DNA of 64,000 nt, from positions 62,001 to 126,000 of the forward strand of contig JAHBVB010000002.1 in the NCBI GenBank assembly GCA_019637805.1, given 5' to 3'. The stretch comes from Anaerolineales bacterium. Its GTDB lineage: Bacteria; Chloroflexota; Anaerolineae; Anaerolineales; UBA11579. Shown in pieces: positions 23,559-32,592 of the stretch. A model generated the notes under the pieces. It saw nothing but the letters and a program-made list of their open reading frames with translations, ran no database searches and was not told where the DNA came from. Both the position numbers and the translations under genes were made by a program. The stretch's first letter is position 1. Each line of letters starts with the position of its first letter.

Positions 23559-23599
23559 AAAAAGAAAACGCCTGCTACCGACGCAGGCGTTTTCTTTTT
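23559..23599 (+). terminator. Rho-independent terminator after GNAT gene
   Basis: AAAAAGAAAACGCCTGC, a 7-nt loop, then GCAGGCGTTTTCTTTTT, a 17-bp stem with a T-run. Confidence 0.9.
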
Positions 23600-23608
23600 G
23601 TGGCGCGC

Positions 23609-23614
23609 TACAAT
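23609..23614 (+). promoter_or_regulatory. -10 box of HAD gene, 7 nt before the ATG
   Basis: TACAAT, seven nucleotides, then ATG at 23622. It is likely leaderless. Confidence 0.45.
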
Positions 23615-23621
23615 GCGTATC

Positions 23622-24218
23622 ATGGACATTCAAGCAGTCATCTGGGATTTTGGCGGTGTGCTGGTGCGCACCGCAGACCACACCGAGCGCGAACGCCTGG
23701 CGCAAAAATTGGGCATCAGCCGCCAGGAGCTCGAAACCCGTATTTTCGATGGCGACAACCGCCGCCGGGCGCAGTTTGGCGAGGTGGACGGGGATGCCTA
23801 TTTGCAGGAAGTCGCTGCCGAGTTCGGCGTGCCCGTGGAAGGGCTGACCGCCGCCTTCTTCGGCGCCGACACGCTGGATGAGACCCTGATGGCCTACATC
23901 CGCGGCCTGCGCCCGCGCTACAAGACGGGCTTGCTCAGCAACGCCATGAACAATTTGCGCGCGCTGCTGGTTACGCGCTATCCCGTGTATGATGCCTTCG
24001 ATGAGGTCATTATCTCCGCCGAGGTGGGACTGATGAAGCCGGACATCGCCATCTATTCGCTGGCGGTCGCCCGCCTGAGCGTGCAGTCACAACGCGCCGT
24101 GTTTGTGGATGATTTCCTGCCCAATGTCGAAGGCGCCCGCCAAGCCGGCTTGCAGGGCATCCATTTCCAAAGCCGCGAACAGACCCTGGCGGAATTGGCT
24201 GCGCTGGGCGTAGCATGA
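23622..24218 (+). CDS. HAD-superfamily hydrolase (HAD-IA, YihX-like)
   Basis: 198 residues from the ATG at 23622 (MDIQAVIWDFGGVL); the upstream ATG at 23613 overlaps the -10 box. Motif I is WDFGGVL with the nucleophilic Asp but Gly at the acid-base position, as in YihX-type sugar-phosphate phosphatases. Motif II is GLLSNAM, the motif III Lys is in GLMKPD, and motif IV is VFVDDFLPN. A helical cap lies between. Cytosolic phosphatase of unknown substrate. Its TGA overlaps the ATG of the phosphoesterase gene by 4 nt, so the two are coupled. Confidence 0.85.
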   Translation: MDIQAVIWDFGGVLVRTADHTERERLAQKLGISRQELETRIFDGDNRRRAQFGEVDGDAYLQEVAAEFGVPVEGLTAAFFGADTLDETLMAYIRGLRPRYKTGLLSNAMNNLRALLVTRYPVYDAFDEVIISAEVGLMKPDIAIYSLAVARLSVQSQRAVFVDDFLPNVEGARQAGLQGIHFQSREQTLAELAALGVA

Positions 24219-24787
24219 CCCGCCTGACCCTGGGCCTGGTGGCGGACACGCACGTGCCCGACCGCCGCCGCAGGCTGCACCCGGCTCTGCTGCCCGCTTT
24301 GCGAGCGGCCGGCGTCAGCCAGATCCTGCATGCCGGCGACATCTCCCGGCCGCGCGTGCTGGCGGAATTGGCCCAGGTGGCGCCGGTGCTGGCCGTGCGC
24401 GGCAACCGCGACTGGTTCCGTTCCGATGATCTGCCGCTGACCCGCTGCCTGACCGCGGGCGGGGTGCGCGTGGGGCTCACCCACGGCCACGGCGGCTGGC
24501 GCGCCTACCTGGCGGACCGGCTGCGCTATCTGGTGATGGGGCCGCAGTCCTTCGAATTTTTTGCGGAACGAGCGGTGGCCATGCTGCCCGATGCGCAGGT
24601 GGTGGTCTTCGGCCACAGCCACGAGCCGATGATCACTCAGCTGGGGAATTGCCTGGTGATCAACCCGGGTTCGGCATGCTGTCAGGCCCTCCCGGGGCGG
24701 GGGCCGACTTTCGCTCTTCTGCACATCGAAGGAAAGAAATTCGAGGCTGAGATTGTCTCTATGGATATACAGCCTGCCAAACAGTGA
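24215..24787 (+). CDS. YfcE/MJ0936-type metallophosphoesterase
   Basis: 190 residues. The calcineurin-like metal-binding motifs are in order: DTH in LVADTHVPD (10-12), GD in LHAGDISRP, GNRD in VRGNRDW, GH in THGHGGW, and GHSH in VFGHSHEP. The small size and lack of extra domains fit YfcE-type phosphodiesterases. Substrates of the family include cyclic or bis-phosphate compounds in vitro, but the natural one is unknown. It is translationally coupled to the upstream HAD phosphatase, which suggests a shared pathway. Confidence 0.88.
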   Translation: MTRLTLGLVADTHVPDRRRRLHPALLPALRAAGVSQILHAGDISRPRVLAELAQVAPVLAVRGNRDWFRSDDLPLTRCLTAGGVRVGLTHGHGGWRAYLADRLRYLVMGPQSFEFFAERAVAMLPDAQVVVFGHSHEPMITQLGNCLVINPGSACCQALPGRGPTFALLHIEGKKFEAEIVSMDIQPAKQ

Positions 24788-24878
24788 TATTTGCCCCTCT
24801 GGCCTCGTTAGCAGGTGTGTCAAACTATGTATATCCAATCATCTGCCCGCAAGCGTAGCGGGTGGGAAGGAGCACACA

Positions 24879-25343
24879 ATGCCTGCAAAAGCTGTCCTTA
24901 AAGGGGACTCCCTGACTGAAGAAAAACAGGTGCTGATTGAGCGCCTCAACGAAGACCTGGCGGGTGAGCTTGGCGCCATCATCCAGTACGTGACCTACGC
25001 CGCCAAGGTCACCGGGCCTTACCGCCCGCAATTGGTCGAATTCTTCCTGGGTGAAGTGCCGGACGAACAGCGCCATGCCCAGTTCCTGGCCAACAAGATC
25101 GTCGCCTTGGGCGGCGAACCCACTACCGAGGCACGCCCGGTGGTGCCGGCGTACAGCAACCACGAAATGCTGGCCGCCGTACTTGAGGCAGAGCAGCGCG
25201 CCGTGCGTGATTACACCCAGCGCGCCCTGGACGCCGACGAGTTCGGCGACAAAGGCCTGGTGGTGGAACTCGAGAACATCATTAGCGACGAAACCACCCA
25301 CGCCGAAGAGACCGAGCGCATCTTGCGCGATTGGCCTCTCTAA
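24879..25343 (+). CDS. Ferritin-like/bacterioferritin-type protein
   Basis: 154 residues from the ATG at 24879, preceded by GAAGGAG. The four-helix ferritin-like fold is suggested by repeated Glu-x-x-His pairs: EDLAGELGAIIQYV, then DEQRHAQFL, then EAEQRAVRDY, and finally DETTHAEE. These are the carboxylate and histidine ligands of a di-iron centre. The length matches bacterioferritin or Dps-like proteins, but it lacks the Dps N-terminal ligand pattern. The likely role is iron storage or oxidative-stress protection in the cytosol. It stands alone, with two hairpins downstream. Confidence 0.75.
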   Translation: MPAKAVLKGDSLTEEKQVLIERLNEDLAGELGAIIQYVTYAAKVTGPYRPQLVEFFLGEVPDEQRHAQFLANKIVALGGEPTTEARPVVPAYSNHEMLAAVLEAEQRAVRDYTQRALDADEFGDKGLVVELENIISDETTHAEETERILRDWPL

Positions 25344-25358
25344 AATTTCGGTCTACCC

Positions 25359-25425
25359 GCAGCTTGCGTAAGCAAGCTGCACAATCTCCTCCTCCAAGAG
25401 CCGCCGTAGGACACTACGGCGGCTC
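25359..25425 (+). terminator. Two successive hairpins after the ferritin-like gene
   Basis: GCAGCTTGC-GTAA-GCAAGCTGC (25359-25380), then GAGCCGCCGTAG-4 nt-CTACGGCGGCTC (25398-25425). Neither has a strong T-run, so termination by them is uncertain. Confidence 0.5.
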
Positions 25426-25487
25426 GCATTTAAGGCCGCCGTGGTTTGCGACTATAATTCGGCCACCCACCTCCGGAGGAGATCCAC

Positions 25488-26414
25488 ATGGCTGGCAAAC
25501 GCGTCAAACTCATCATCAATCCCAATGCAGACATGGGCGCCGCTTGGCGGCACGCCAGCGCACTGCGCCCATTGGCAGACCAATACGGCGGCGCTGACTG
25601 GGCCGGCACGGTCTACCCCGGGCACGCCATGGAGTTGGCGCGCCAGGCCGGCGAAGACGGCTACGAACTGGTCGTCGCCATTGGCGGGGACGGCACCGTA
25701 CACGAAGTCATCAACGGCCTGATGCAGGTACCCAAAGCCAAGCGCCCCAAGTTCGGCGTGGTGCCACTGGGCTCCGGCAATGACTTTGCCCACGCCATTG
25801 GCGTAGACCCGCGCCCCGAAGTGGCGCTGACCCAGATCTTCACCGAAGGCAGCCGCCGGATCGATCTGGGCGTGATCGAAGACGAGCACGGCCGTGTCGA
25901 GTATTGGAACAACACCATCAATATCGGCTTCGGCGGCTCGGTCAATATTTATTCGCACAACCTGCCCGTGGTGCGCGGCTTCCTCATGTATTTTGTCGCC
26001 GTGCTGATGACCATCATCCGCAACTACAACATTCTGGAAATGGACATCACCACGGACAAAGAGAAGTGGTCCGAAGGCATGATCATGCTGGCAGTGTGCA
26101 ATGGCCACCGCGAGGGCGGCGGCTTTATTACCGCTCCAGAGGCCAAGATGGATGATGGCCTGCTCAACTACACCGCGGCCGGCGCCGTTTCGCGCTTGTT
26201 CATGTTCCGCATGATCCCGGAATTCATGCGCGGCACCCAGGGCAAGTTCTCACAGGTCAAGATGGGCACTCTGAAAGAAATGAAAATTCAGTGCAAGCAG
26301 CCCATGTCGCTGCATACCGATGGCGAAATTTGGGCCGGCTTTGGCAGCAATGTGCGCCAGTTGAAGATCCGCATCCTGCCCGCTGAGCTGGAGATCGTGG
26401 CCCCCCAGCCCTAG
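25488..26414 (+). CDS. Diacylglycerol/lipid kinase family protein (DagK/YegS type)
   Basis: 308 residues with GGAGGAG 7 nt upstream of the ATG. It opens with KLIINPNADMG, and the nucleotide-binding GGDGTVHEV is at about 66-74, followed by PLGSGNDFA. The C-terminal beta-sandwich ends with MSLHTDGEIW. These are the hallmarks of bacterial lipid kinases that phosphorylate diacylglycerol or related lipids at the membrane. TATAAT lies about 35 nt upstream. It is followed after 7 nt by the large unknown gene and then otsB, all on the same strand. Confidence 0.88.
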   Translation: MAGKRVKLIINPNADMGAAWRHASALRPLADQYGGADWAGTVYPGHAMELARQAGEDGYELVVAIGGDGTVHEVINGLMQVPKAKRPKFGVVPLGSGNDFAHAIGVDPRPEVALTQIFTEGSRRIDLGVIEDEHGRVEYWNNTINIGFGGSVNIYSHNLPVVRGFLMYFVAVLMTIIRNYNILEMDITTDKEKWSEGMIMLAVCNGHREGGGFITAPEAKMDDGLLNYTAAGAVSRLFMFRMIPEFMRGTQGKFSQVKMGTLKEMKIQCKQPMSLHTDGEIWAGFGSNVRQLKIRILPAELEIVAPQP

Positions 26415-26421
26415 GACTGCC

Positions 26422-28053
26422 ATGCCCGGCCTGGCGCAGAGCCTGCACGCACACGACCTGGGCCACTTGCGCATAGTGGCCCAGCAATGGGGCTTGGCGC
26501 TGCCCACCAGCGGGCGTTCACAGGCCTTAGACTTTCTCGAAGCACAACTGCCCGCTCAGCTGGCCGGCGGCCTAGCCGCCCTGCCGGCTGAAGTGCAGGC
26601 TGCCCTGGCGGCGCTGGCCGAGGCGGGCGGCCGCATGCCCTGGGCGCAGTTCACGCGGCGCTTTGGCGAGCTGCGTGAACTGGGGCCGGCCCGCCGCGAC
26701 AAAGAACGCCCTGACCTGCATCCCATCTCCACCACCGAGCAGCTCTGGTATCGAGGACTGCTGGGCCGGGCCTTTCTGGACACCGCTGCCGGGCCGCAGG
26801 AGCACGCTTATCTGCCCGATGAACTGATCCCCCTGGCGCCGCAAGCGGCCGCTCCGGACGCACAGCCCTTTGGCCGCCCGGCGCGACCGGAAGAGCGTGC
26901 CGTCCCCCAGCTTGCCACAGACCACATCCTGGACCAGGCCACCACCTTGCTGGCGGGCTTGCGCATCGGCCTCTCGGCTGAGGCGCTGCTGGCGGCCGAG
27001 CCTTGGCTGCTGCCGCCGCCCACGCTGGCCGCTTTGCTGGCCGCGGCCGGCCTGCTCGACGCCGGCGGGCAGCCGCGGCCGGAGGCGGCCCGCGAGTTCT
27101 TGGAGGCGCCCCGCAGCCAGGCGCTGGCCCAGCTGGTGCGCGCCTGGCGGGGCAGCCAGCAGTTCAATGAACTGCGCCTGATGCCGGGCGTGCAGGCCGA
27201 GGGCGCCTGGGAGAACGATACCCGCCGCACTCGAGAACGCGCCTTGGGCTTTGCCCACAGCGCCGCGCCAGGGCAGTGGTGGAGCCTGCTGGCCCTGGTT
27301 GCTGATGTAAAAACGCGCCAGCCGGATTTTCAACGCCCCAATGGCGACTATGACTCCTGGTACCTGCGGTCTGACCAGGGCGGCGACTATTTGCGCGGCT
27401 TTGCGCACTGGGACGCGGTGGACGGCGCGCTGCTTACCTATCTGTTCAGCGCACCCATGCACGCCCTGGGTCTGCTGGATTTGGCCCGGCCGGCTGCAGA
27501 TGGCCCGGTAACCGCCTTCCGCTGGAGCTCCTGGGGGCCGGCTTTGCTGCACAACACCCCCGCCGGTGGCTTCAAAAAAGAAACGCAAATGTTTAAAGTG
27601 GACTCGCAGGGCAAGCTGCTGGTGCCGGCTCTGGCACCCCGCCGGGCGCGCTACTTGTTGGCCCGCTTTTGCGACTGGCTGCCCAAACCCAAAGAAGGCT
27701 ATGCCTACCAGATCAGCGCAGCCGGCCTCGGCCGCGCTGCGGCACAGGGCCTGGAAGTGCGCCAGCTGGCCGCCTTGCTGAAGAAATACAGCGAGGGCGA
27801 ACTGCCGCCCAACCTGGGGCAAGCCTTGCGCCGCTGGAACGCCCAGGGCGGCCAGGCGCGTTTGGGACAAGCCCTGGTGCTGCGCGTGGCCTCCGCCGCG
27901 GTGCTAAGGGCGCTGCGCGCCTCACGCGCAGCCCGTTACCTGGGCGAGCCGCTGGGTCCGACCAGCATCCTGGTGCAGCCCGGGGCCGGGCCGCAGGTCT
28001 TGCGCGCCCTGCTGGAACTGGGTTACCTGGGTGAATTGGAAGAGGACGGTTGA
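26422..28053 (+). CDS. Helicase_C_3-like conserved protein, function unknown
   Basis: 543 residues. I recognise only a resemblance to the helicase-associated (XPB/Ssl2 N-terminal-like, Helicase_C_3) family: winged-helix-like segments near the N-terminus (LAALAEAGGRMPWAQFTRRF) and the C-terminal pattern VLRVASAAVLRALRAS, LGPTSILVQPGAGPQVLRAL. No Walker motifs or nuclease residues are seen, so it is not a helicase itself. It is Ala/Leu/Arg-rich. It sits between a lipid kinase and otsB with spacings of 7 nt and a stop-start overlap, so it is co-transcribed with them. I cannot assign a function. Confidence 0.55.
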   Translation: MPGLAQSLHAHDLGHLRIVAQQWGLALPTSGRSQALDFLEAQLPAQLAGGLAALPAEVQAALAALAEAGGRMPWAQFTRRFGELRELGPARRDKERPDLHPISTTEQLWYRGLLGRAFLDTAAGPQEHAYLPDELIPLAPQAAAPDAQPFGRPARPEERAVPQLATDHILDQATTLLAGLRIGLSAEALLAAEPWLLPPPTLAALLAAAGLLDAGGQPRPEAAREFLEAPRSQALAQLVRAWRGSQQFNELRLMPGVQAEGAWENDTRRTRERALGFAHSAAPGQWWSLLALVADVKTRQPDFQRPNGDYDSWYLRSDQGGDYLRGFAHWDAVDGALLTYLFSAPMHALGLLDLARPAADGPVTAFRWSSWGPALLHNTPAGGFKKETQMFKVDSQGKLLVPALAPRRARYLLARFCDWLPKPKEGYAYQISAAGLGRAAAQGLEVRQLAALLKKYSEGELPPNLGQALRRWNAQGGQARLGQALVLRVASAAVLRALRASRAARYLGEPLGPTSILVQPGAGPQVLRALLELGYLGELEEDG

Positions 28054-28865
28054 TGATCATGCATTGGAGTGAAGCCCAAGATACCTTGCAGCGGTTGGCG
28101 ACCGAGCCGCGTTTCGGTGTGTTCAGCGATTTCGATGGCACCCTGGCCCCCTTGGCCGCCACGGCGGGCCAGGTGCAGCCCAGCCAGCGGGTCTTGCAGC
28201 TGCTCAGCGACCTGCGGGAGCAGCTGCCCATCGTGGCGCTGATCTCCGGGCGGCGCGTGGCTGCGCTGCATGCGAAAGTCAACCTGCCCGGGCTGGTCTA
28301 TGTGGGCAACCACGGCCTGGAAACGCTGGAAGCTGGCGAGGTGCGGGCCAACCCGGCCGTGCAAGCCTATCGGCCCGCCCTGCAGTCCGCTCTGCAGGCC
28401 TTGCAAGCGCTAAACGAGGAGGGTACCCACACCGAAGACAAAGGGCTGACCCTCACCGTGCATTACCGGCAGGCCGCCGACCCCCAGGCTTTCGCCCGCC
28501 AGCACGAGCAAAGCGTGCGGCGCATTGCCGCCGAACAGGGCTTGGAATTCTTCACCGGCAAAATGGTCTTTGAACTGCGCCCACCCCTGGAGATTGACAA
28601 AGGTGTCGTCTTACGCGAGCTGGTGCAGGCTCACGACATTAAGGCGGCCCTATTCCTGGGGGACGATGTGACCGATATCAGTGCCTTGCGCATGGCGGGG
28701 CAAATGCGCGAGGCTGGCGAGTGCGCCGCTTGGGGTGTGGCGGTTCAGGCGCCGGATGCGCCGGAGGAGCTGGAAGCCGCCGCCGATTGGCGCGCTTCGG
28801 GCGTGGAGGATGTGGAGGACCTGCTGGCCTGGCTGCTGGCGGCCCGCAAGGCGTCATCCACCTGA
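28053..28865 (+). CDS. otsB: Trehalose-6-phosphate phosphatase
   Basis: 270 residues from the ATG at 28053, whose A is the last base of the upstream TGA; a TTG three bases earlier and an ATG at 28059 are alternatives. HAD motifs are FSDFDGTLAP (two catalytic Asp), LISGRR, and LGDDVTD near residue 205. The pattern YVGNHGLE is characteristic of OtsB. It removes phosphate from trehalose-6-phosphate to give trehalose, a compatible solute. Its last 121 bp overlap the 3' end of the convergent otsA gene. Confidence 0.9.
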   Translation: MIMHWSEAQDTLQRLATEPRFGVFSDFDGTLAPLAATAGQVQPSQRVLQLLSDLREQLPIVALISGRRVAALHAKVNLPGLVYVGNHGLETLEAGEVRANPAVQAYRPALQSALQALQALNEEGTHTEDKGLTLTVHYRQAADPQAFARQHEQSVRRIAAEQGLEFFTGKMVFELRPPLEIDKGVVLRELVQAHDIKAALFLGDDVTDISALRMAGQMREAGECAAWGVAVQAPDAPEELEAAADWRASGVEDVEDLLAWLLAARKASST

Positions 28866-30295
28866 GCGGCAAACCACTCGCGTACATCCGCCTGAGTGAC
28901 GATGCTGCGCAGCGCCGCGGCGCGCTGCTTGCGCTCGGCGGCCGGCATGGTCAAGGCTTGGTGCATGGCTTCGGCCGTGCCGTACACATCGAACGGCGAG
29001 ACGATCAGGGCGTGCTCGCCCAGTTCAAAGAAGGCCCCCGCATATTCAGACAGCACCAGCACGCCGTCCTTGTTGTTGACCAGCACACCCTCTTTGGCCA
29101 CCAGGTTCATGCCGTCCGCCAGCGGGTTGACCAGCAGCACGTCGTACATTTGCATGGCGGCGATGGCGCGCATGTAGTTGTCGCCGACGATGATGCGCAC
29201 CGGCTCCCAGACCGTGCCGCTGTATTGCGCATTGATCGTGCCCGCCTCCGCCATGATCTCGCCGAGATAATCCCGGTATTCGCCCACTTCCATTCGTGAA
29301 GGCACCAGCAGGGCCAACAACTGCACCTTGCCCAAGTGTTCAGGATATTTTTCCAACAGGGCGCGGTACGCTTGCATGCCGCGCAGGTTGTTTTTGCTGG
29401 GCTCCACCCGGTCCACACGCAGGATCACCTGGCGGTCGCCCACCGACGTGTGCAGATGGCTGCGCTCCAATTCAGTGACCTGCATGCCGGAGAGCTGCTG
29501 CAGCTTTTCCACATCGATCGAAATGGGGTAGGTGACTGCGCCCACATCCCGGCCCTGGTACTCGACCGCATTCCGGCGGCCGAAGGCGTGCGCCCCCAGG
29601 TAAAAGCGGCAGGTCTGCACGAAGTTGAAGGCGTCTTTCTCGGTTTGGAAGCCGACCCGGTTGGCTTCCAGCAGGCTTTCCAGCAGGGTGTCGCGCATGG
29701 CCGGCGGCAGAATGCGCCAGGCGTCCGGCCCGGGCCAGGGGATGTGCACGAAGGGTTGGATCTGCACCTGCTCGCCTACCAGGGCGCGCAGGTAGTGGGG
29801 CACCATGTACAAGTGGTAGTCCTGAGGCAGCACGATCACCTGGCGTTGGCTGTCCTTGACCACGGCGGCAATCGCTTCGGCAAAGCGCTGGTTGACCCGC
29901 AGATATCCCGCGTCCCAGGCCTGCCAGGTGTCCGCTGTGATACTGGGTGTGCGCGGCGTATCCCACAACTGGTGTTGGATGAACCACAGCAGCGGGTTAG
30001 AGATCTCGTTGTAGTAGCCTTCGTATTCTTCCGGCTGGTGTTCCACCAGCTTTAGGCGAATACCTTCGACCTTTTGCACCTGGCCCTTGTTGTGCTGGGA
30101 CCAGGCGCGGTCGTCGTCACTCATCGCCGAGGCGACCCACAGCACGTCGTGGCGCTCGGCCAGCGCCCCCAGGGCGGTCACCAGGCCGCCAGCGCCGCGC
30201 TCCACCTGGAAGCCGCGGCCGTGCTTTTTAAAGGAAAAGGGGCCGCGATTAGAGGCAATAACGATCAGTGGATTGGTCTGGCTTTCTGAACTCAA
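28745..30295 (-). CDS. otsA: Trehalose-6-phosphate synthase
   Basis: About 516 residues starting at a TTG (30295) that has AGGAG 5 nt upstream; an ATG at 30325 is the alternative. GT20 features are LIVIASNRGPF, GGLVTALG, then VLPQDYHLYMVP, FVHIPWPGPDAW, RVDRVEPSKNNLRG and LLVNPLADGMNLVAKEG. It joins UDP- or other NDP-glucose to glucose-6-phosphate. The protein ends in a Ser/Ala-rich tail (about 30 residues) that lies antisense to the end of otsB, so this tail is probably a recent read-through of an ancestral stop. OtsA and OtsB are convergent rather than co-transcribed, which is unusual. Confidence 0.9.
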   Translation of the reverse strand: MSSESQTNPLIVIASNRGPFSFKKHGRGFQVERGAGGLVTALGALAERHDVLWVASAMSDDDRAWSQHNKGQVQKVEGIRLKLVEHQPEEYEGYYNEISNPLLWFIQHQLWDTPRTPSITADTWQAWDAGYLRVNQRFAEAIAAVVKDSQRQVIVLPQDYHLYMVPHYLRALVGEQVQIQPFVHIPWPGPDAWRILPPAMRDTLLESLLEANRVGFQTEKDAFNFVQTCRFYLGAHAFGRRNAVEYQGRDVGAVTYPISIDVEKLQQLSGMQVTELERSHLHTSVGDRQVILRVDRVEPSKNNLRGMQAYRALLEKYPEHLGKVQLLALLVPSRMEVGEYRDYLGEIMAEAGTINAQYSGTVWEPVRIIVGDNYMRAIAAMQMYDVLLVNPLADGMNLVAKEGVLVNNKDGVLVLSEYAGAFFELGEHALIVSPFDVYGTAEAMHQALTMPAAERKQRAAALRSIVTQADVREWFAAQVDDALRAASSQASRSSTSSTPEARQSAAASSSSGASGA

Positions 30296-30480
30296 AAGTA
30301 CTCCTGCCCCTGCTGCGACCCTCATGATGCAAGCTAAGGTTGGCATCGCGAGGCGAACTAGATCGATTATACAGGATGGCCCTTAGAGGGCTTAGGGTGG
30401 GTAGTGGTAAAATCTCAAAAAGCAGTTCCAAGTCCCATTTTAATCATGCAAGAGACAGTTTCGTTGCCAGGAGGCCAGTC

Positions 30481-31038
30481 GTGATTTCCGATTTGATCAA
30501 GGAAACCAAAAATCGTATGCAGAGTTCGGTGCAGTCGCTGAAAGATGATCTGGGAGCGATCCGCACCGGGCGTGCCACCCCGGCGTTGGTTGAGAAGCTG
30601 TCTGTGGAGTATTACGGCCAGCCCACGCCCTTAATGCAGCTGGCCAGCATTAGTGTGCCGGAGCCGCGTCAATTGCTGATCAAACCCTTTGACCCTGCCG
30701 GGGTCAAAGATATTGAGCGCGCTTTGCAAACCTCTGACATCGGTTTGACGCCCAACAGTGACGGCAAAGTCATCCGCCTCAATTTGCCTGCCCTCACCCA
30801 GGAACGCCGCCTGGATATAGTCAAAACGGTGAATGCCCGCAAAGAAGAAGCCTATGTGGCCGTACGCAACATCCGCCGGGACGCCATCAAAGACCTGCGT
30901 GAGTTTGAGACGGAGAAGATGATCACCGAAGACGAGCTGAAGCGCGGCGAGGATGATGTGCAGAAACTCACCGACGAGATCATCAGCCAGATCGACCAGA
31001 TCGGGCAGGCCAAAGAAAAAGAGGTCATGGAGGTCTGA
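30481..31038 (+). CDS. frr: Ribosome recycling factor
   Basis: 185 residues, the standard length, from a GTG at 30481 with AGGAGG 6 nt upstream. Family features: LGAIRTGRATPALV, YYGQPTPLMQLASISVPE, PFDP, NSDGKVIRLNLPALTQERR, and a C-terminal helical KMITEDELKRGEDDVQKLTDE. It splits post-termination ribosomes together with EF-G. pyrH, the usual upstream neighbour, is absent. It opens the frr-uppS-cdsA run, with uppS 7 nt downstream. A TAAAAT box lies near 30410. Confidence 0.96.
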   Translation: MISDLIKETKNRMQSSVQSLKDDLGAIRTGRATPALVEKLSVEYYGQPTPLMQLASISVPEPRQLLIKPFDPAGVKDIERALQTSDIGLTPNSDGKVIRLNLPALTQERRLDIVKTVNARKEEAYVAVRNIRRDAIKDLREFETEKMITEDELKRGEDDVQKLTDEIISQIDQIGQAKEKEVMEV

Positions 31039-31045
31039 GGCGTTG

Positions 31046-31768
31046 ATGGCCAAAACCGATCCGCCCGCAGACCATTCGATCCCCCAGCATATCGCCATCA
31101 TTATGGATGGCAATGGGCGCTGGGCCCGCGCCCGCGGCCTGCCGCGCCTGGCAGGCCACCGCGCCGGCACGGAGAATTTGCGCCGCATCATTGAGGCCTG
31201 CGTGGAGGTGGGGGTCAAGTACCTGACCATTTACGCCTTCTCCACGGAGAACTGGGGCCGCCCACAGGACGAAGTGCAGGGCCTGATGGGCATCTTTGAC
31301 GAAGTCTTTGAGCGCGAACTGGCCGAATTGCATCGCCAGGGCGCCCGGCTGAACCACATCGGCCGGCTGGAAGGCATGCGTCCTTCCCTGCGCGAGAAGG
31401 TGCTCAAGGGCATGCAGATCACCAAAGACAATGATCGCTTGGTGCTCAATGTCGCCTTCAACTACGGCGGCCGCGACGAGATCGTGGATGCGATCAAGGC
31501 CATCATTGCGGCAGGTACCCCGGCTGAGCAGGTGAACGCGGAGTTGGTCTCCCAGCACCTGTACACGGCCGGCATCCCCGACCCGGACTTGATCATCCGC
31601 ACCTCTGGCGAGCAACGCATCAGCAACTTCCTGCTTTGGCAGGCGGCCTACGCCGAGTGGATCTTCCCTGAAACCTTCTGGCCGGACTTTGGCCGCGAGC
31701 AATTGCTGGCCGCCATTGAGCAATACGGCCAGCGTGAGCGGCGCTATGGCAAGGTTTTGGAGTCATGA
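31046..31768 (+). CDS. uppS: Undecaprenyl diphosphate synthase (cis-prenyltransferase)
   Basis: 240 residues from the ATG at 31046. Signatures: IAIIMDGNGRWARARGLPRLAGH with the catalytic Asp, YAFSTENWGRP, and the C-terminal DLIIRTSGEQRISNFLLWQ followed by YAEW. It condenses eight isopentenyl diphosphates onto farnesyl diphosphate to make the C55 carrier lipid for peptidoglycan. Cytosolic and membrane-associated. Its TGA overlaps the cdsA ATG by 4 nt. The longer open frame reaching back into frr is not used. Confidence 0.96.
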   Translation: MAKTDPPADHSIPQHIAIIMDGNGRWARARGLPRLAGHRAGTENLRRIIEACVEVGVKYLTIYAFSTENWGRPQDEVQGLMGIFDEVFERELAELHRQGARLNHIGRLEGMRPSLREKVLKGMQITKDNDRLVLNVAFNYGGRDEIVDAIKAIIAAGTPAEQVNAELVSQHLYTAGIPDPDLIIRTSGEQRISNFLLWQAAYAEWIFPETFWPDFGREQLLAAIEQYGQRERRYGKVLES

Positions 31769-32592
31769 GCAACTTAGTTAAACGGGTTCTGTTCACCGTG
31801 GTGGCTTTGCCCACCGGCATTTTCCTCATCTTTTTGGGGGCATGGCCTTACGCCATCTTCATCAGCCTGATCCTGGCCCGCGCCATTTGGGAGTATGCCG
31901 ATCTGTTCGGCCTGCCGCCCAGCAAACCGGCGCGCTGGTTAATGGTGGCCAGTGTCCTCGGCATTTTGTTTGTGCGCTTCTTGTTCGGCACCGGCCACGA
32001 CCACTGGGTCTTGGCGCTGATTTGCGCCATCATCGTGGGGTACCAGCTGGTCCAATACGAACGAGGCAATGACAAAGCCGGCAGTGGCTTTGCGATCATG
32101 CTCAGTGGCGTTCTGTACATTGGGCTGATGGGCAGCTACATGATGCTGCTGCGCGAGACGCCGGTATTTGGCGAGTGGTGGCTGCTGCTGACCGTCTTTG
32201 CGGTCATCCTGACCGACACCATGGCGTATTTCCTGGGCACACGCTTTGGCCGGCATCGCATGACCCCCCGGCTGAGCCCTAAGAAGAGTTGGGAGGGTTT
32301 CGCGGCCGGCGCCATCTTTTCGGCCTTGGGCACTCCATTGTTCGGCCTGCTCTTCCACGTCTTTGGCATGCCGCGCGATCCACAGTTCAGCCTGGTCAAT
32401 GTCTTTGTCCTCGGTTTGTGTGTGGGTGTCTTGTCCCCGCTGGGTGACCTGGGCATCAGCATGATCAAACGCGAAGTGCACCTCAAAGACACCGGTGATA
32501 TTTTGCCCGGCCACGGCGGCGTATTGGACCGCGCAGATTCCTGGCTGTGGGCTTTCCCTATCGGGTATTACCTGGCGCTGATCTTTCAATAA
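31765..32592 (+). CDS. cdsA: Phosphatidate cytidylyltransferase
   Basis: 275 residues with about eight membrane segments. The CDP-DAG synthase signature is complete: SPLGDLGISMIKREVHLKD, then LPGHGGVLDRADS near the C-terminus. It makes CDP-diacylglycerol from phosphatidate and CTP at the inner membrane, the branch point of phospholipid synthesis. Its start overlaps the uppS stop. The GT39-like gene begins at the base after its stop, so it is in the same transcription unit. Confidence 0.95.
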   Translation: MSNLVKRVLFTVVALPTGIFLIFLGAWPYAIFISLILARAIWEYADLFGLPPSKPARWLMVASVLGILFVRFLFGTGHDHWVLALICAIIVGYQLVQYERGNDKAGSGFAIMLSGVLYIGLMGSYMMLLRETPVFGEWWLLLTVFAVILTDTMAYFLGTRFGRHRMTPRLSPKKSWEGFAAGAIFSALGTPLFGLLFHVFGMPRDPQFSLVNVFVLGLCVGVLSPLGDLGISMIKREVHLKDTGDILPGHGGVLDRADSWLWAFPIGYYLALIFQ

